Below, one piece after another: positions 49,905 through 60,417 of a stretch of 64,000 nucleotides of DNA. Position 1 is the stretch's first letter. Each line of letters starts with the position of its first letter. The notes beneath the pieces are model-generated. The model was not told the DNA's origin. It did no database searches and worked only from the letters and a program-made list of their open reading frames with translations. The stretch covers positions 1 through 64,000 of the forward strand of contig DASVBS010000060.1 of the NCBI GenBank assembly GCA_036375715.1, read 5' to 3'. Source of the stretch: Longimicrobiaceae bacterium. Its GTDB lineage: Bacteria; Gemmatimonadota; Gemmatimonadetes; Longimicrobiales; Longimicrobiaceae. The position numbers were made by a program, and so were the translations under genes.

Positions 49905-50192
49905 TTGACTCAAACGGGACGTAATGACGTGGTAGAGAGGGCAAGAGACGAGCTCTTCAGTCACATCCACCGGTGTGGCGTCCTGAAGGCCTTGCCGGAG
50001 CACCAGGTGGAGTGGATGGATGACACGATCGAGTACATCGCCGAGCGGTATCCGGACCTGACGCGCGACCAGCTCAGCGAGCTACGCACGATGGGTCTCC
50101 GCTTCTGCAGCCCGGTGATCGATCATTCGCAGACGGCCGCGGAAACGGAGGCTGGCGGCGAAGCGGCCGAGTCGGAAGCGGCCGCCGCCTGA
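49905..50192 (+). CDS. small protein of unknown function
   Basis: 95 residues from a TTG at 49905 that follows ACAGGGGGG; a GTG at 49929 would give 87. I do not recognise the family. The chain is charged and helical (VVERARDELFSHIHRCGVLKALPEHQVEWMDDTIEYIAERYPDL). It has two Cys (HRCG and FCSP) and a low-complexity end rich in Ala and Glu (AETEAGGEAAESEAAAA). No signal or span. A good candidate promoter lies upstream, and a strong hairpin follows, so it is probably its own transcript. The frame stays open to 49758, but those residues look random. Confidence 0.6.
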   Translation: MTQTGRNDVVERARDELFSHIHRCGVLKALPEHQVEWMDDTIEYIAERYPDLTRDQLSELRTMGLRFCSPVIDHSQTAAETEAGGEAAESEAAAA

Positions 50193-50204
50193 TCCGACCC
50201 CCGA

Positions 50205-50228
50205 GGGGCTCCGGAACGCCGGGGCCCC
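50205..50228 (+). other. 10-bp hairpin between the small gene and the CorC-like gene
   Basis: GGGGCTCCGG at 50205-50214 pairs with CCGGGGCCCC at 50219-50228 (one G-T pair) around AACG. No T tract follows; it stops 9 nt before the next ATG and could affect its translation or act as a weak terminator. Confidence 0.4.
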
Positions 50229-50236
50229 AGAGCACC

Positions 50237-51568
50237 ATGGACCCCGACATAGTACTACCCACCTTCCTCTTCGTTCTCGCACTCCTGGCGGCGAACGCTT
50301 ACTTCGTGACCGCAGAATTCGCCCTGCTCACCCTGCATCGCTCGCGGGCGGAGCAGGAGGCGCGTGACGGAGACTCCAGGGCGGACCGCCTGCTCCCCGT
50401 GATCAATTCGCCGGATCGCCTGCTGCTCACGGCGCAGATCGGGAGCAGCCTCACGACCATGCTGGTTGGATTCCTGCTCGCGCGAGCTTCGCTCCAATGG
50501 AGCGGGCCGGCGTCGGGCACGCGGGTGGGCGTGGTCGTCCTGGCCTTCGCTATGGCGGTTCTGCTCCACGCCGCCCTGAGCGGGCTGCTGCCCAAGCTGG
50601 TGGGGATCCACCGAGCAGCTCGAGTCGCCGGCGTGGTCCTGCCGCCTCTGCGCTGGCTGGAGACGGGGCTCCGCCTCGTGACCTGGCCGCTGTCGAAGCT
50701 CGTCTCGGCGGTGGCGCGTCTCTTCGGAGTGACCGAGTCCGGATTCCATCCGCTCGTCCGCACGCCCGAGGAGATCCGCATTCTGGTGGCGCGCGGCCAC
50801 GAGCAGGGAGTGGTCGAAGAGGACGAGCGGGAGATGATCCACGGCATCTTCGAATTCTCGCAGACCGTGGCCCGCGAGGTGATGACGCCACGCATCGACG
50901 TCGTCGCCGTGCCGGTCGACATCACCCTCCCGGAGCTGATCCGGGTGGTCGTGGAGGAGGGTCACTCGCGCTTGCCGGTCTACTCCGGCACCATCGACAG
51001 CGTGGTCGGAGTGCTGCTGGCGAAGGACCTGATCCCGCTGCTCGCCGACCCGGATCGCTTCCGGGATCGACCCTTCGACATCCGCGAGGTGATGCGCGAG
51101 GCCTACTTCGTTCCGGATACGAAGCCGGTCGACGACATCCTGGCGGAGTTCCAGCAGCAGAAGGTGCACCTCGCGGTGGTCCTCGACGAGTTCGGCGGCA
51201 CCTATGGCGTGGTGACGATGGAGGACCTGCTGGAGGAGATCGTCGGCGAGATCGACGACGAGTATGACGTCTCCGAGCCCGACTTCTCGGCGACCCCGGA
51301 GGGCGACGTGCTGATCGACGGTGGAGTTTCCCTCTCGGAGGTCAACGAGCGCTACGGACTGGGTCTGCCCGAGGAAGACTACGACACGATCGGCGGGTAC
51401 ATCTTCGGGGCGCTGGGCCGCGTGCCGGTGCCCGGAGACCAGATCGATGCCCCCGGCCAGGACGGCGCGGTCACCCTGGTGGTGGAGGAGATCGAGGATC
51501 GCCGCGTCTTGCGGGTGCGCCTGACGCGTGCGGCTCCGGTGGTGGAGGAGGTCGCCGCGGACGAATGA
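50237..51568 (+). CDS. CNNM/CorC-HlyC family membrane protein with CBS pair
   Basis: Probable magnesium or cobalt transport or homeostasis protein of the inner membrane. 443 residues. The N-terminal DUF21/CNNM domain has four hydrophobic segments within residues 1-150 (LFVLALLAANAYFVTAEFALLTLHRSR, QIGSSLTTMLVGFLLA). Then a CBS pair follows at about 215-335 (VMTPRIDVVAVPVDITLPELIRVVVEEGHSRLPVYSG, IREVMREAYFVPDTKPVDDILAEFQQQKVHLAVVLDEFGGTYGVVTMEDLLEEIVGEI). A CorC_HlyC C-terminal domain is at about 350-435. The annotation haemolysin is historic; ion handling is the better supported role. Confidence 0.9.
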   Translation: MDPDIVLPTFLFVLALLAANAYFVTAEFALLTLHRSRAEQEARDGDSRADRLLPVINSPDRLLLTAQIGSSLTTMLVGFLLARASLQWSGPASGTRVGVVVLAFAMAVLLHAALSGLLPKLVGIHRAARVAGVVLPPLRWLETGLRLVTWPLSKLVSAVARLFGVTESGFHPLVRTPEEIRILVARGHEQGVVEEDEREMIHGIFEFSQTVAREVMTPRIDVVAVPVDITLPELIRVVVEEGHSRLPVYSGTIDSVVGVLLAKDLIPLLADPDRFRDRPFDIREVMREAYFVPDTKPVDDILAEFQQQKVHLAVVLDEFGGTYGVVTMEDLLEEIVGEIDDEYDVSEPDFSATPEGDVLIDGGVSLSEVNERYGLGLPEEDYDTIGGYIFGALGRVPVPGDQIDAPGQDGAVTLVVEEIEDRRVLRVRLTRAAPVVEEVAADE

Positions 51569-51575
51569 CGGGCCC

Positions 51576-51594
51576 CAGGAGGGTAACCCTCCTG
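51576..51594. terminator. palindrome between converging genes
   Basis: CAGGAGGGT at 51576-51584 and ACCCTCCTG at 51586-51594 form a near-perfect palindrome just after the CorC-like stop and 23 nt before the end of the facing minus-strand gene. It could stop transcription from both sides. The loop is very small and there is no T tract. Confidence 0.35.
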
Positions 51595-51616
51595 ATCCCC
51601 ACCCGTCCGGCAGCGA

Positions 51617-51913
51617 TCAGCGGAAGATGTGCTTGAACCGCCTTGCCTCGCGCCCGCCGCGCTCCTGCAGGCTTTCCAGGCGCGTCAGCACCCGGTTCGT
51701 CACCGAGTTGGCGATCGATTCGTCGAGGGAGACCATCTCCGCGTACAGCTCGATCCCTCGATCCAGGTCGACCTCCTCCCCGAGCGTTTGCAGCAGGTCG
51801 AGGAGATTGTTTGCATGCGTCTCGATGAGCGCTTCCTCGGCACGGGCCGAGAGAAGCAGGAGCTTCCTGCGTGCCTCGGCGCTGAGCCGCCTTCGACGGA
51901 GCCAGTTGAACAT
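51617..51913 (-). CDS. small helical protein of unknown function
   Basis: 98 residues from ATG 51913. I do not recognise it. It is basic at the start (MFNWLRRRRLSAEARRK) and then forms a long amphipathic helical region (LLLLSARAEEALIETHANNLLDLLQTLGEEVDLDRGIELYAEMVSLDE). It ends ARRFKHIFR. No span, no Cys. It faces the CorC-like gene and diverges from the TPR gene at 52088, so it is a single-gene unit. The sense of the frame is supported by the clean codon pattern and lack of a better opposite frame. Confidence 0.6.
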   Translation of the reverse strand: MFNWLRRRRLSAEARRKLLLLSARAEEALIETHANNLLDLLQTLGEEVDLDRGIELYAEMVSLDESIANSVTNRVLTRLESLQERGGREARRFKHIFR

Positions 51914-52012
51914 TTCGTTCGCGGTTCGAGACGGCGAGAAGATGGTCCTGGGGCTGGGAGTTCGCAACCCCGTGCCACCTCTCCGGGGGTGGTACGGAGC
52001 GCGGGCCTCCGT

Positions 52013-52018
52013 TATACT
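52013..52018 (+). promoter_or_regulatory. possible -10 element for the TPR operon
   Basis: TATACT (in GTTATACTTAG) lies 70 nt before the TPR gene start in an otherwise very GC-rich stretch. No convincing -35 box is found at the right distance, so this is weak. Confidence 0.3.
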
Positions 52019-52087
52019 TAGCCCCACCCGCCGGCCCCGCGACTGGGGATTTCCGCTTCAGTGCTTCGCCACCCGAGGACTGACTGG

Positions 52088-53173
52088 ATGACGTATTCAT
52101 TCCTGAGTTCTGAAGAGTTCGACGAGCGCGCGCATCAGTACTACGATGCCGGCGAGTACGACCTCGCGCTCGAGGTGCTGAAGGAGGGGATTCAGCGGTA
52201 TCCGCAGGCGGTGGATCTGCACGTGGGGCTGGGTTACGTCCGCCTCGCTCGCGAGGAGTACGTCTGGGCGTACCAGAGCTTCTCCGAGGGCTTGCTGCTC
52301 GACGCGGACCACGAGGACGCCTGGGTCGGGTTGGGCGAGGCGCTGCTGAAGTTCGGGAAGGTGGACGAGGCGCTGCGCGCCTTCCAACGGGTGGAGGAGC
52401 TCGGGCTGGGTGACGATTGCGAGATGGGGCTGGCGATCGGCCGGGCCCTGTATCGGGAAGGCCTCTTCCGCGAGTCCCGGGATCGGCTGGCCGCTCTGGC
52501 GGTGAAGCACCGGAACTCCGCGGAAGTGCGCGCGGCGCTGGGCTACACGTTGCATGCATTGGGCGATGACCTCGGCGCGCGACGGGAGCTTCGCGCGGCC
52601 CTTCGCCTCGATCCCGACCTTCACGAGGTTCGCATCTACCTTGCTCATCTGCTCTTCGAGCGGGGCGACCTGGAGTCGTCGCTGCGCGAAATGGAGCGGG
52701 TGCCTCCCGCTGAGCACTGGGATCCCCTCTCGCTCTGGCGGTTCATCGAGCTGAAGTGCAGTCTCGACGGCCTCACCGAGGATGATCCGTCGCTCGCCCC
52801 CTGGCGTGACCGCTGGCTGGAGCTGCAGGCCGAGCCCGATGCCGTGGATCACCTGCTCGCCGAGGTCGAGGCGGCTTTCGAGGACGCGGGTAACGACGCG
52901 GGGGCCGCGCTAACGGTGATCGCGCCGGGCCGGCCCGAGGCGGAGATCCACCGCGTCCGCACGGCTGACGGCCGGCTCTTCACCGGAACCTGGAACGAGA
53001 TCGTCGCGCGGATGGCCGACGAGCTCGCTGGACCCGGCGAATCGGTCGCCTCCTTCATGGAGCAGGCGGCGAACCGGGTTCGCAGCCTGACCGGGTGTGA
53101 GATTCCCTGCGACGATCCGGAGAGCTTCCTGCGCGAGAGCGCCCGGATGGGATTGCTCGAGATCGACGACTGA
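52088..53173 (+). CDS. TPR-repeat protein
   Basis: 361 residues from ATG 52088. At least five TPR-like units can be read from about residue 10 to 215: AHQYYDAGEYDLALEVLKEGIQRYP, LGYVRLAREEYVWAYQSFSEGLLLD, LGEALLKFGKVDEALRAFQRVEELG, IGRALYREGLFRESRDRLAALAVK, LGYTLHALGDDLGARRELRAALRLD. The last 140 residues have no repeats and are acidic. No signal peptide, so it is cytosolic. It heads a three-gene run with the TPR membrane protein and the zinc-ribbon protein; a scaffold role is likely but the partners are unknown. Confidence 0.8.
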   Translation: MTYSFLSSEEFDERAHQYYDAGEYDLALEVLKEGIQRYPQAVDLHVGLGYVRLAREEYVWAYQSFSEGLLLDADHEDAWVGLGEALLKFGKVDEALRAFQRVEELGLGDDCEMGLAIGRALYREGLFRESRDRLAALAVKHRNSAEVRAALGYTLHALGDDLGARRELRAALRLDPDLHEVRIYLAHLLFERGDLESSLREMERVPPAEHWDPLSLWRFIELKCSLDGLTEDDPSLAPWRDRWLELQAEPDAVDHLLAEVEAAFEDAGNDAGAALTVIAPGRPEAEIHRVRTADGRLFTGTWNEIVARMADELAGPGESVASFMEQAANRVRSLTGCEIPCDDPESFLRESARMGLLEIDD

Positions 53174-53184
53174 AAGGAGGCGGG

Positions 53185-54219
53185 GTGGCGGCCGGAACCG
53201 AGGATCAGGAATCCGCGCTTCGCCCGCTCCGGAATGTCGCGTCCACGACGGCGGCGCTCCGTTCGGGTGAGCTCACCGAAGAAGAGAGCCGGGCGGCGGT
53301 CATACAGGTAGCCGCCGCGGTCGAGATGTCGCTGCGGCGCCTCCTCCGCGACTACCCGGGCGCTGCCCTGCAGGTGAGACTGCGCGCCCTGGCGCCCGAC
53401 GAGCTGCGGGCGGACGAGGTTCTCGCCGAGCTCCGCCAGCACGACCAGATCTCTATCGAGCTCGCCGCTGCCGTGCACGACCTGCTCGAGGTCCGGCAAC
53501 GCCTGCGCGGTGGTGCTCCGCTCTCGCCGCAGGACGCAACCCTCGCCTACCAGGTGGCGGACCGCCTCGAGCAGGAGGCCAATCGTCCGCATCCGCCGGT
53601 CCCCGCTCCCAGCCCGACAGTCGACGAATTCGAGGAGGAGGCCAGCGTCCTGGCCGCGAGCCCTCCCCGGCGTCGCAGGCGCATGGCGAGCACCCCGCCG
53701 AAGGGTCAGCTGGCCCTGGCAGGCGTGGTGATCGTGTTGCTCGTGGCCCTTGGCGTGTGGTGGGCTGCGCCGGGGGACAGCAGCGAGCTCGAGGAAGGAA
53801 TCACTCTCTTCCGCATGGGCGCGTACGAGGACGCGGCATCGCATTTCTGGCGCTTCGCCCAGGAGAACCCGGAAGATCCTACCCCGCGCCTCTACCTGGC
53901 CCGGATTCACCGGCGGCTGGAGCGTCCGGACCTTGCGGCCGCTCAGCTCGACACGGCGCTCGAGCTCGCGCCCGAGGACCCCGACGTCTTCGTGGAGCTG
54001 GGCTTCCTGCTGATCGACACGGGTCACCCGGCCGAGGCGGTCGGTCGCTTCCGCTCCGCTCTCTCGCTCGATCCCGACTCGGAAACGGCCTGGATAGGCC
54101 TGGTCACCGCCCTGCGCGAGGACGGGCGTCCTGACGCCGCAGAGCGGGTCGTGCAAACGGCGCCGCCCGCCCTGCGTCCGCGGCTCGCCCTTCCAGTCGA
54201 CTCTGCCGCCGCGCCGTGA
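53185..54219 (+). CDS. TPR membrane protein
   Basis: 344 residues from GTG 53185, which follows a near-perfect AAAGGAGG. The first 165 residues are helical and would be cytosolic (ALRPLRNVASTTAALRSGELTEEESRAAVIQVAAAVEMSLRRLL). One span is at about 172-192 (LALAGVVIVLLVALGVWWAAP) after a basic stretch (PPRRRRRMAS). The outer part contains three TPR-like units (LFRMGAYEDAASHFWRFAQENP, LARIHRRLERPDLAAAQLDTALELA, LGFLLIDTGHPAEAVGRFRSALSLD). It thus links a cytosolic domain to a periplasmic TPR domain. Function unknown. Confidence 0.78.
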   Translation: MAAGTEDQESALRPLRNVASTTAALRSGELTEEESRAAVIQVAAAVEMSLRRLLRDYPGAALQVRLRALAPDELRADEVLAELRQHDQISIELAAAVHDLLEVRQRLRGGAPLSPQDATLAYQVADRLEQEANRPHPPVPAPSPTVDEFEEEASVLAASPPRRRRRMASTPPKGQLALAGVVIVLLVALGVWWAAPGDSSELEEGITLFRMGAYEDAASHFWRFAQENPEDPTPRLYLARIHRRLERPDLAAAQLDTALELAPEDPDVFVELGFLLIDTGHPAEAVGRFRSALSLDPDSETAWIGLVTALREDGRPDAAERVVQTAPPALRPRLALPVDSAAAP

Positions 54220-55118
54220 GCTTGAGCGCGATGAACCTGGCCGAGCGTCTCTACCTACGGCTGCTGGAGGCGCTTCGTCAGGGCGGCGTCCGACACGACC
54301 AGGAGATCACGGTCGGCGACGTCTACCAGCACCTCGTTCCCTATCGGGCGGTTCGTTCGGAGCTCGGCGTGTTCGAGCTGGCCGAGTACGAGCACGCCCT
54401 GCTTCAACTGCTCGCGGGAGAAGGCGAATTCCTGCGGGTGGCCGATGAGACGGTACGGTCGGAGCTGGCCGCCGAGCTCCGATCTCCCAACCCCATCCTC
54501 GGCATCTATCGAGACTACGCGGCGAGCCCGGTCGTGCTCCTTCGCTCCGGGGAGGAGCTGCGCGCGTCCGCTGCCGCGGACGCGGACTCTCCTGGCACAG
54601 CGCCGAAAGGAACCGAGGAGGAGACGGTCCGGCCGGTCACCGATTTTCTGCAGGAAGACTCCGACGACGCGGCTGACGAGGTCTCGGCGCGTGAGTCCGC
54701 CGGCGACGTCGGCGGCCGAAATGCACCCCGAGTGGGGAATGCTGCGGGCGGGCCCGCGAGGAGTCGCCAAGACCCGTCGGACCAGGCCAGTGTGGGTGAG
54801 CCGCGCCCGCTTCCTCCGCTCGATTACCCGGCTCCGTCACCCGCTCCGGCCGATGCCACTCGCGTGGCGGGGCACTCGCCTGCGCCGTTTCCGGACAGGG
54901 ATTCGGGAGACGCGCAGCGTCCGCAGGTCATGCAGGCCGAATGCGTTCGCTGCGGCCAGATCCTTCCGGAGGTCGAGGGGCTTCGCTTCTGTCCGTATTG
55001 CGGGATTGATCAGACTGTCCTGCCGTGTGAGCGCTGCGGCACGCCCTTGCAGCCGGAGTGGAGCTTCTGCATCCGCTGTGGGACCCGGCGCTCCCTCCCG
55101 CCCGCCGCAGGCGCCTGA
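54216..55118 (+). CDS. double zinc-ribbon protein of unknown function
   Basis: 300 residues from GTG 54216 (GTGA overlap). The first 110 residues are an unfamiliar helical domain (LAERLYLRLLEALRQGGVRHDQEITVGDVYQHLVPYR). Then comes an acidic, Pro-rich linker of about 125 residues. The C-terminus has four Cys pairs, CVRCG, CPYCG, CERCG and CIRCG, giving two zinc ribbons as in DZR domains. Such ribbons often bind nucleic acid or protein. It is co-transcribed with the TPR genes, which suggests one complex. I cannot name it. Confidence 0.72.
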   Translation: MSLSAMNLAERLYLRLLEALRQGGVRHDQEITVGDVYQHLVPYRAVRSELGVFELAEYEHALLQLLAGEGEFLRVADETVRSELAAELRSPNPILGIYRDYAASPVVLLRSGEELRASAAADADSPGTAPKGTEEETVRPVTDFLQEDSDDAADEVSARESAGDVGGRNAPRVGNAAGGPARSRQDPSDQASVGEPRPLPPLDYPAPSPAPADATRVAGHSPAPFPDRDSGDAQRPQVMQAECVRCGQILPEVEGLRFCPYCGIDQTVLPCERCGTPLQPEWSFCIRCGTRRSLPPAAGA

Positions 55119-55269
55119 CCCATCGTGACGGGAACATCGCTTGCGCCTTCTCGCACGCTGCCTCGCGGCCTTCTGCGTGGCGGAATTCTCGAATTTCTCC
55201 CTCACCGTTTCGGGGCCGCCATCGAGGGGTGCCCCTGGGGGAAATCATCAACGAAAGCGAACTGGTCAG

Positions 55270-55770
55270 GTGCGTAAGGTGGCTGGAAGGAGGTCGGGGA
55301 GGTGGTTCGTCCTGCCAGGGGTGCTCGCGGCTCTGCTCGCCGGGTGCGAGGTACGGGCGGGGGCCGACACAGAGGAAGGACTCGCCGCCGACCTGGAGCC
55401 GTCGACTCCGGTGCACGCGGCCGGCTCGATACCGCCCGGTCTGACCGAGGAGGAGGTCGAGCGCGGTCGCGAGCTCTTCCTCCCCTGCGCGGTCTGTCAC
55501 GGTTTGGACGGCCAGGGGAACCAGCTCGGTCCGTCGCTGCGGGACACGGTCTGGGTCCACATAGACGGGTCCCTCGCGTCCATCGAGCAGATCATCCGCA
55601 GTGGCGTTCCGCAGCCGCTCGACTACCCGGTTCCGATGGTCCCGATGGGCGGCGGAGAGTTCGACGACGCCGACCTCCGTGCGGTGGCCGCGTACGTCTA
55701 CGCCATCTCCCATCCGTCCCCGCCCGATTCGGTGCCACCGGCGGAGCGCTCTCCGCCGCGCCGGCGCTGA
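55270..55770 (+). CDS. c-type cytochrome lipoprotein
   Basis: 166 residues from GTG 55270 (a GTG at 55279 is similar). A basic N-terminus, hydrophobic stretch and lipobox LLAGC near residues 22-26 mark a lipoprotein. The haem site is Cys73-Ala-Val-Cys76-His77 in LPCAVCHGLDGQG, followed by GPSLRD; the likely Met ligand is in PMVPMGGG. A single class I-type haem domain of about 85 residues ends in DDADLRAVAAYVYAIS. No oxidase or reductase genes are close, so the redox partner is not known. Confidence 0.84.
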   Translation: MRKVAGRRSGRWFVLPGVLAALLAGCEVRAGADTEEGLAADLEPSTPVHAAGSIPPGLTEEEVERGRELFLPCAVCHGLDGQGNQLGPSLRDTVWVHIDGSLASIEQIIRSGVPQPLDYPVPMVPMGGGEFDDADLRAVAAYVYAISHPSPPDSVPPAERSPPRRR

Positions 55771-55923
55771 GCGCCCACTAGTTGTCGGAAGCTGGAGTCC
55801 TCGCGCCCGGACGGCTCCGCTAGACGCACAAATTACGTCATTTCAGAGATTTACGTGTCGCTCGGTACGACTGTTGCGACGTCGCTCCGCCCCTGACTGC
55901 AAACCGATTTCATGGAGGCGATC

Positions 55924-56403
55924 ATGAGCGACGAGTTCGACCGGGTGGTGCCTCTGGACGAGCTTCCAGACTTCGAGGTGGCGGAGGGAGACCCCGACGT
56001 GCGCGGGTGGGAGGTGCTCGCTTCCGATGGGACGCGAATCGGCGAGGTCGATGACCTCCTCGTGGATACGGACGCGATGAAGGTTCGTTACCTGGACGTG
56101 GACCTGACGAGCGATTTCGACGCTGGGGAGGACCGGCACATCCTGGTCCCGATCGGGTATGCGCGGCTGGCCGAGTCGGATGACCGGGTGATCGTCGATG
56201 AGCTGAGCGCCGCGGACATCGCCGCGCTTCCCCTGTATGACCATTCGCCGCTGACGCGAGAGTACGAAACCGACTTGCGGAGCCGCTACGATCGCGACAA
56301 CGTCGGCACGCGAGACGACACGGATTTCTACGCCTCTGACCTCTACGACCCCGACCGCTTCTACTCGGCTCGACGCCAGAGCCGGGGCAATCCGATGGCG
56401 TAG
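55924..56403 (+). CDS. PRC-barrel domain protein
   Basis: 159 residues from ATG 55924, chosen because GGAGG lies six nt before it; an ATG at 55912 is too close to that site. The PRC-barrel part is at about residues 15-95 (VRGWEVLASDGTRIGEVDDLLVDTDAMKVRYLDVDL, then HILVPIGYARLAESDDRVIVDEL). The rest is acidic and Tyr-rich (DDTDFYASDLYDPDRFYSARRQ). Soluble. Stand-alone PRC-barrel proteins are often stress-linked, but nothing here proves it. It is a single-gene unit, with a 153-nt gap before and a strong hairpin after. Confidence 0.85.
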   Translation: MSDEFDRVVPLDELPDFEVAEGDPDVRGWEVLASDGTRIGEVDDLLVDTDAMKVRYLDVDLTSDFDAGEDRHILVPIGYARLAESDDRVIVDELSAADIAALPLYDHSPLTREYETDLRSRYDRDNVGTRDDTDFYASDLYDPDRFYSARRQSRGNPMA

Positions 56404-56432
56404 CCGCTGCATCGTCGCCGGGCCCTGATCCC

Positions 56433-56458
56433 AACGCCCCCGGCAGGCCGGGGGCGTT
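56433..56458 (+). terminator. strong hairpin after the PRC-barrel gene
   Basis: AACGCCCCCGGC at 56433-56444 is complementary to GCCGGGGGCGTT at 56447-56458; at least 10 bp can form after leaving a loop. T tract absent. It lies between two transcription units and 30 nt before the sugar kinase gene. Confidence 0.6.
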
Positions 56459-56488
56459 CCGGCAGGGCGTCCACAACGAAACATCGCG

Positions 56489-57994
56489 ATGCACAATCGC
56501 ACTCCAACCGGCGCCGAGCGGGTCCTGGTGCTCGACGTGGGTAGCTCGTCCGTGCGGGCGACTTTCTTCGATGCGACCGGAGAGAGCCTGCCCTCCGGCG
56601 AGGAGATGCGCCGGCGCTACCGCTGGCGATCCGAGCCCGAGGGGGCGATGGAGTGCGAGGCAGATCGGTTGCTCGCGGAGGTAGAGCAGGTCCTGGACGC
56701 CGCGGTCGCGAAGGCGCGCGCGGAGCGTCTCGAAATCGTGGCCGTTGCGATCGCCGCCTTCTGGCACAGCCTGATGGGGTTGGATCGATCCGGAATGCCG
56801 TCCACTCCGGTCTTCGGGTGGGGCGATACGCGTGCTTCCGACACGGCCATTTCACTGCGCGCGCAGGTGGAAGAGCGGGCGATCCACGAACGGACCGGGT
56901 GCTTCCTCCACCCCAGCTATCCGCTCGTTCGCCTGGTGTGGCTGCGCTCTCACGACCCCGATGCTTTCGCGCGGACTGCGGCCTGGGTATCATTTCCCGA
57001 ATACCTGGAAGAGCGGCTGCTCGGGGTGCGGCGGTGCTCCATCTCGATGGCCTCCGGGTCGGGGCTGCTCGACGTCCATCGCTGCGACTGGGATGAGCGG
57101 GCCGCCGAGGTCGCGGGGATCGACCCGCGGCAGCTGTCGCCACTGGTGGATGCACACGAAGCGGCGTCGGGCCTGCGACCGGAGTACGCGCAGCGCTGGC
57201 CCGAGCTTGCACATATTCCCTGGTTTCCGGCGCTCGGCGACGGTGCGTGCGCGAATGCTGGAAGCGGGGCGGTAGGAACGGAACGGTTCGGGGTCACCGT
57301 CGGGACGAGTGCCGCGGTTCGAGCGCTTTGGCAGCCCGGTGGCCGGGTGAGCATTCCGGAGGCGCTCTGGTGCTATCGTCTCGACCGGCGCTGGTGGGTG
57401 GCGGGCGGAGCACTCTCCAATGGTGGCAACGCTCTGGACTATCTTCGCCGCACACTGCGCGTGGGGACGACGGCTGAATCCGACCCACGGGTAGGGGTGC
57501 TGCCGCCGGACGGCCACGGCCTCACGGTGCTCCCCTTCTTGCGCGGGGAACGGGGTCCCGGCTGGCAGATGGAACGGGAGGGGGTGATGGTCGGGATGAG
57601 CGACGTCACGCGTCCGGAGGAGATCCTTCGGGCATGGATGGAAGCCGTGGCCTATCGCATTGCCCGGGTGGCGGAGCGGCTCGAGGAGGTCGGCGGCCCC
57701 GTCCGCGAAGTCGTGGCGAGCGGGGGCGCGCTCTATTCCTCCCCCGCCTGGACACAGATCCTGGCGGATGTGTTGAACCGACCGGTCGTCCTCACCGGCG
57801 AACGGGAGGACACCAGTCGCGGCGCCGCCTTGATGGCGTTGCGGAGCCTGGGTCTCATCGAGGGGCTGCGCGAGCTCGCCCCCCCGGTCGCACGGCGGCT
57901 GGAGCCCGATCCCGACCGTCACGCCGTCTATTGTGAGGCGGCCGCACGACAGCAACGACTCCTGGAAGTGCTGGCCACCTGGTCCGATCGCTAG
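56489..57994 (+). CDS. FGGY family sugar kinase, probable gluconokinase
   Basis: ATP-dependent phosphorylation of a sugar or sugar acid. 501 residues, usual for [22 protein letters not shown] at the start is the phosphate-1 block. [10 protein letters not shown] and [11 protein letters not shown] lie in the first half. In the second half [13 protein letters not shown], the [14 protein letters not shown] segment and the adenosine-site [29 protein letters not shown] fit gluconate or xylulose kinases. Transketolase follows directly; transaldolase and 6-phosphogluconate dehydrogenase come 4-7 kb downstream, so gluconate (product 6-phosphogluconate) is the likelier substrate. Xylulose would also enter this pathway. 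Confidence 0.85.
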   Translation: MHNRTPTGAERVLVLDVGSSSVRATFFDATGESLPSGEEMRRRYRWRSEPEGAMECEADRLLAEVEQVLDAAVAKARAERLEIVAVAIAAFWHSLMGLDRSGMPSTPVFGWGDTRASDTAISLRAQVEERAIHERTGCFLHPSYPLVRLVWLRSHDPDAFARTAAWVSFPEYLEERLLGVRRCSISMASGSGLLDVHRCDWDERAAEVAGIDPRQLSPLVDAHEAASGLRPEYAQRWPELAHIPWFPALGDGACANAGSGAVGTERFGVTVGTSAAVRALWQPGGRVSIPEALWCYRLDRRWWVAGGALSNGGNALDYLRRTLRVGTTAESDPRVGVLPPDGHGLTVLPFLRGERGPGWQMEREGVMVGMSDVTRPEEILRAWMEAVAYRIARVAERLEEVGGPVREVVASGGALYSSPAWTQILADVLNRPVVLTGEREDTSRGAALMALRSLGLIEGLRELAPPVARRLEPDPDRHAVYCEAAARQQRLLEVLATWSDR

Positions 57995-58050
57995 ACCGAG
58001 GACGGAAATTCGAGGACAGCCCTGGACGCTTCAAGAAAGGACCTGCAAAG

Positions 58051-60132
<2,082 letters not shown>

Positions 60133-60140
60133 TATTTAAT

Positions 60141-60390
60141 TTTGAATTTTGAGTTTTGAATTACGAATTACGAATTACGAATTACGGCAGCAGCGTGCCT
60201 GTCACCGACGGCGCCGCCCCGATCATTGCGAGCTCGGCCTCTGTCATCCTGAGCAAAGTGAAGGAGCGCGGGCGAGCAGGATCTCGGTTTGCGATCCTTC
60301 GCTGCGCCGCTCCCGGGCTCCGCTCAGATGGCAGGCTGACACAATTCCAGATTGACAACCTGTAATTCGTAATTCGTAATTCGCAATTCA
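60141..60390. repeat. palindromic intergenic element bounded by inverted heptad arrays
   Basis: The 286-nt gap between transketolase and transaldolase is almost filled by one structured, non-coding element. Left edge: three TTTGAAT-type heptads, then GAATTAC four times in tandem (60158-60185). Right edge: GTAATTC three times plus the variant GCAATTC (60362-60389), which is the exact inverse complement. Inside, 60241-60334 is an imperfect inverted repeat: CTGTCATCCTGAGC on the left faces GCTCAGATGGCAG on the right, with AGGATC/GATCCT at the tip. The AT-rich arrays stand out sharply from the surrounding DNA. No open frame in it looks like a gene. Confidence 0.85.
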
Positions 60391-60417
60391 TAGCATCCCT
60401 CTCTCCCCCTTTGACCC

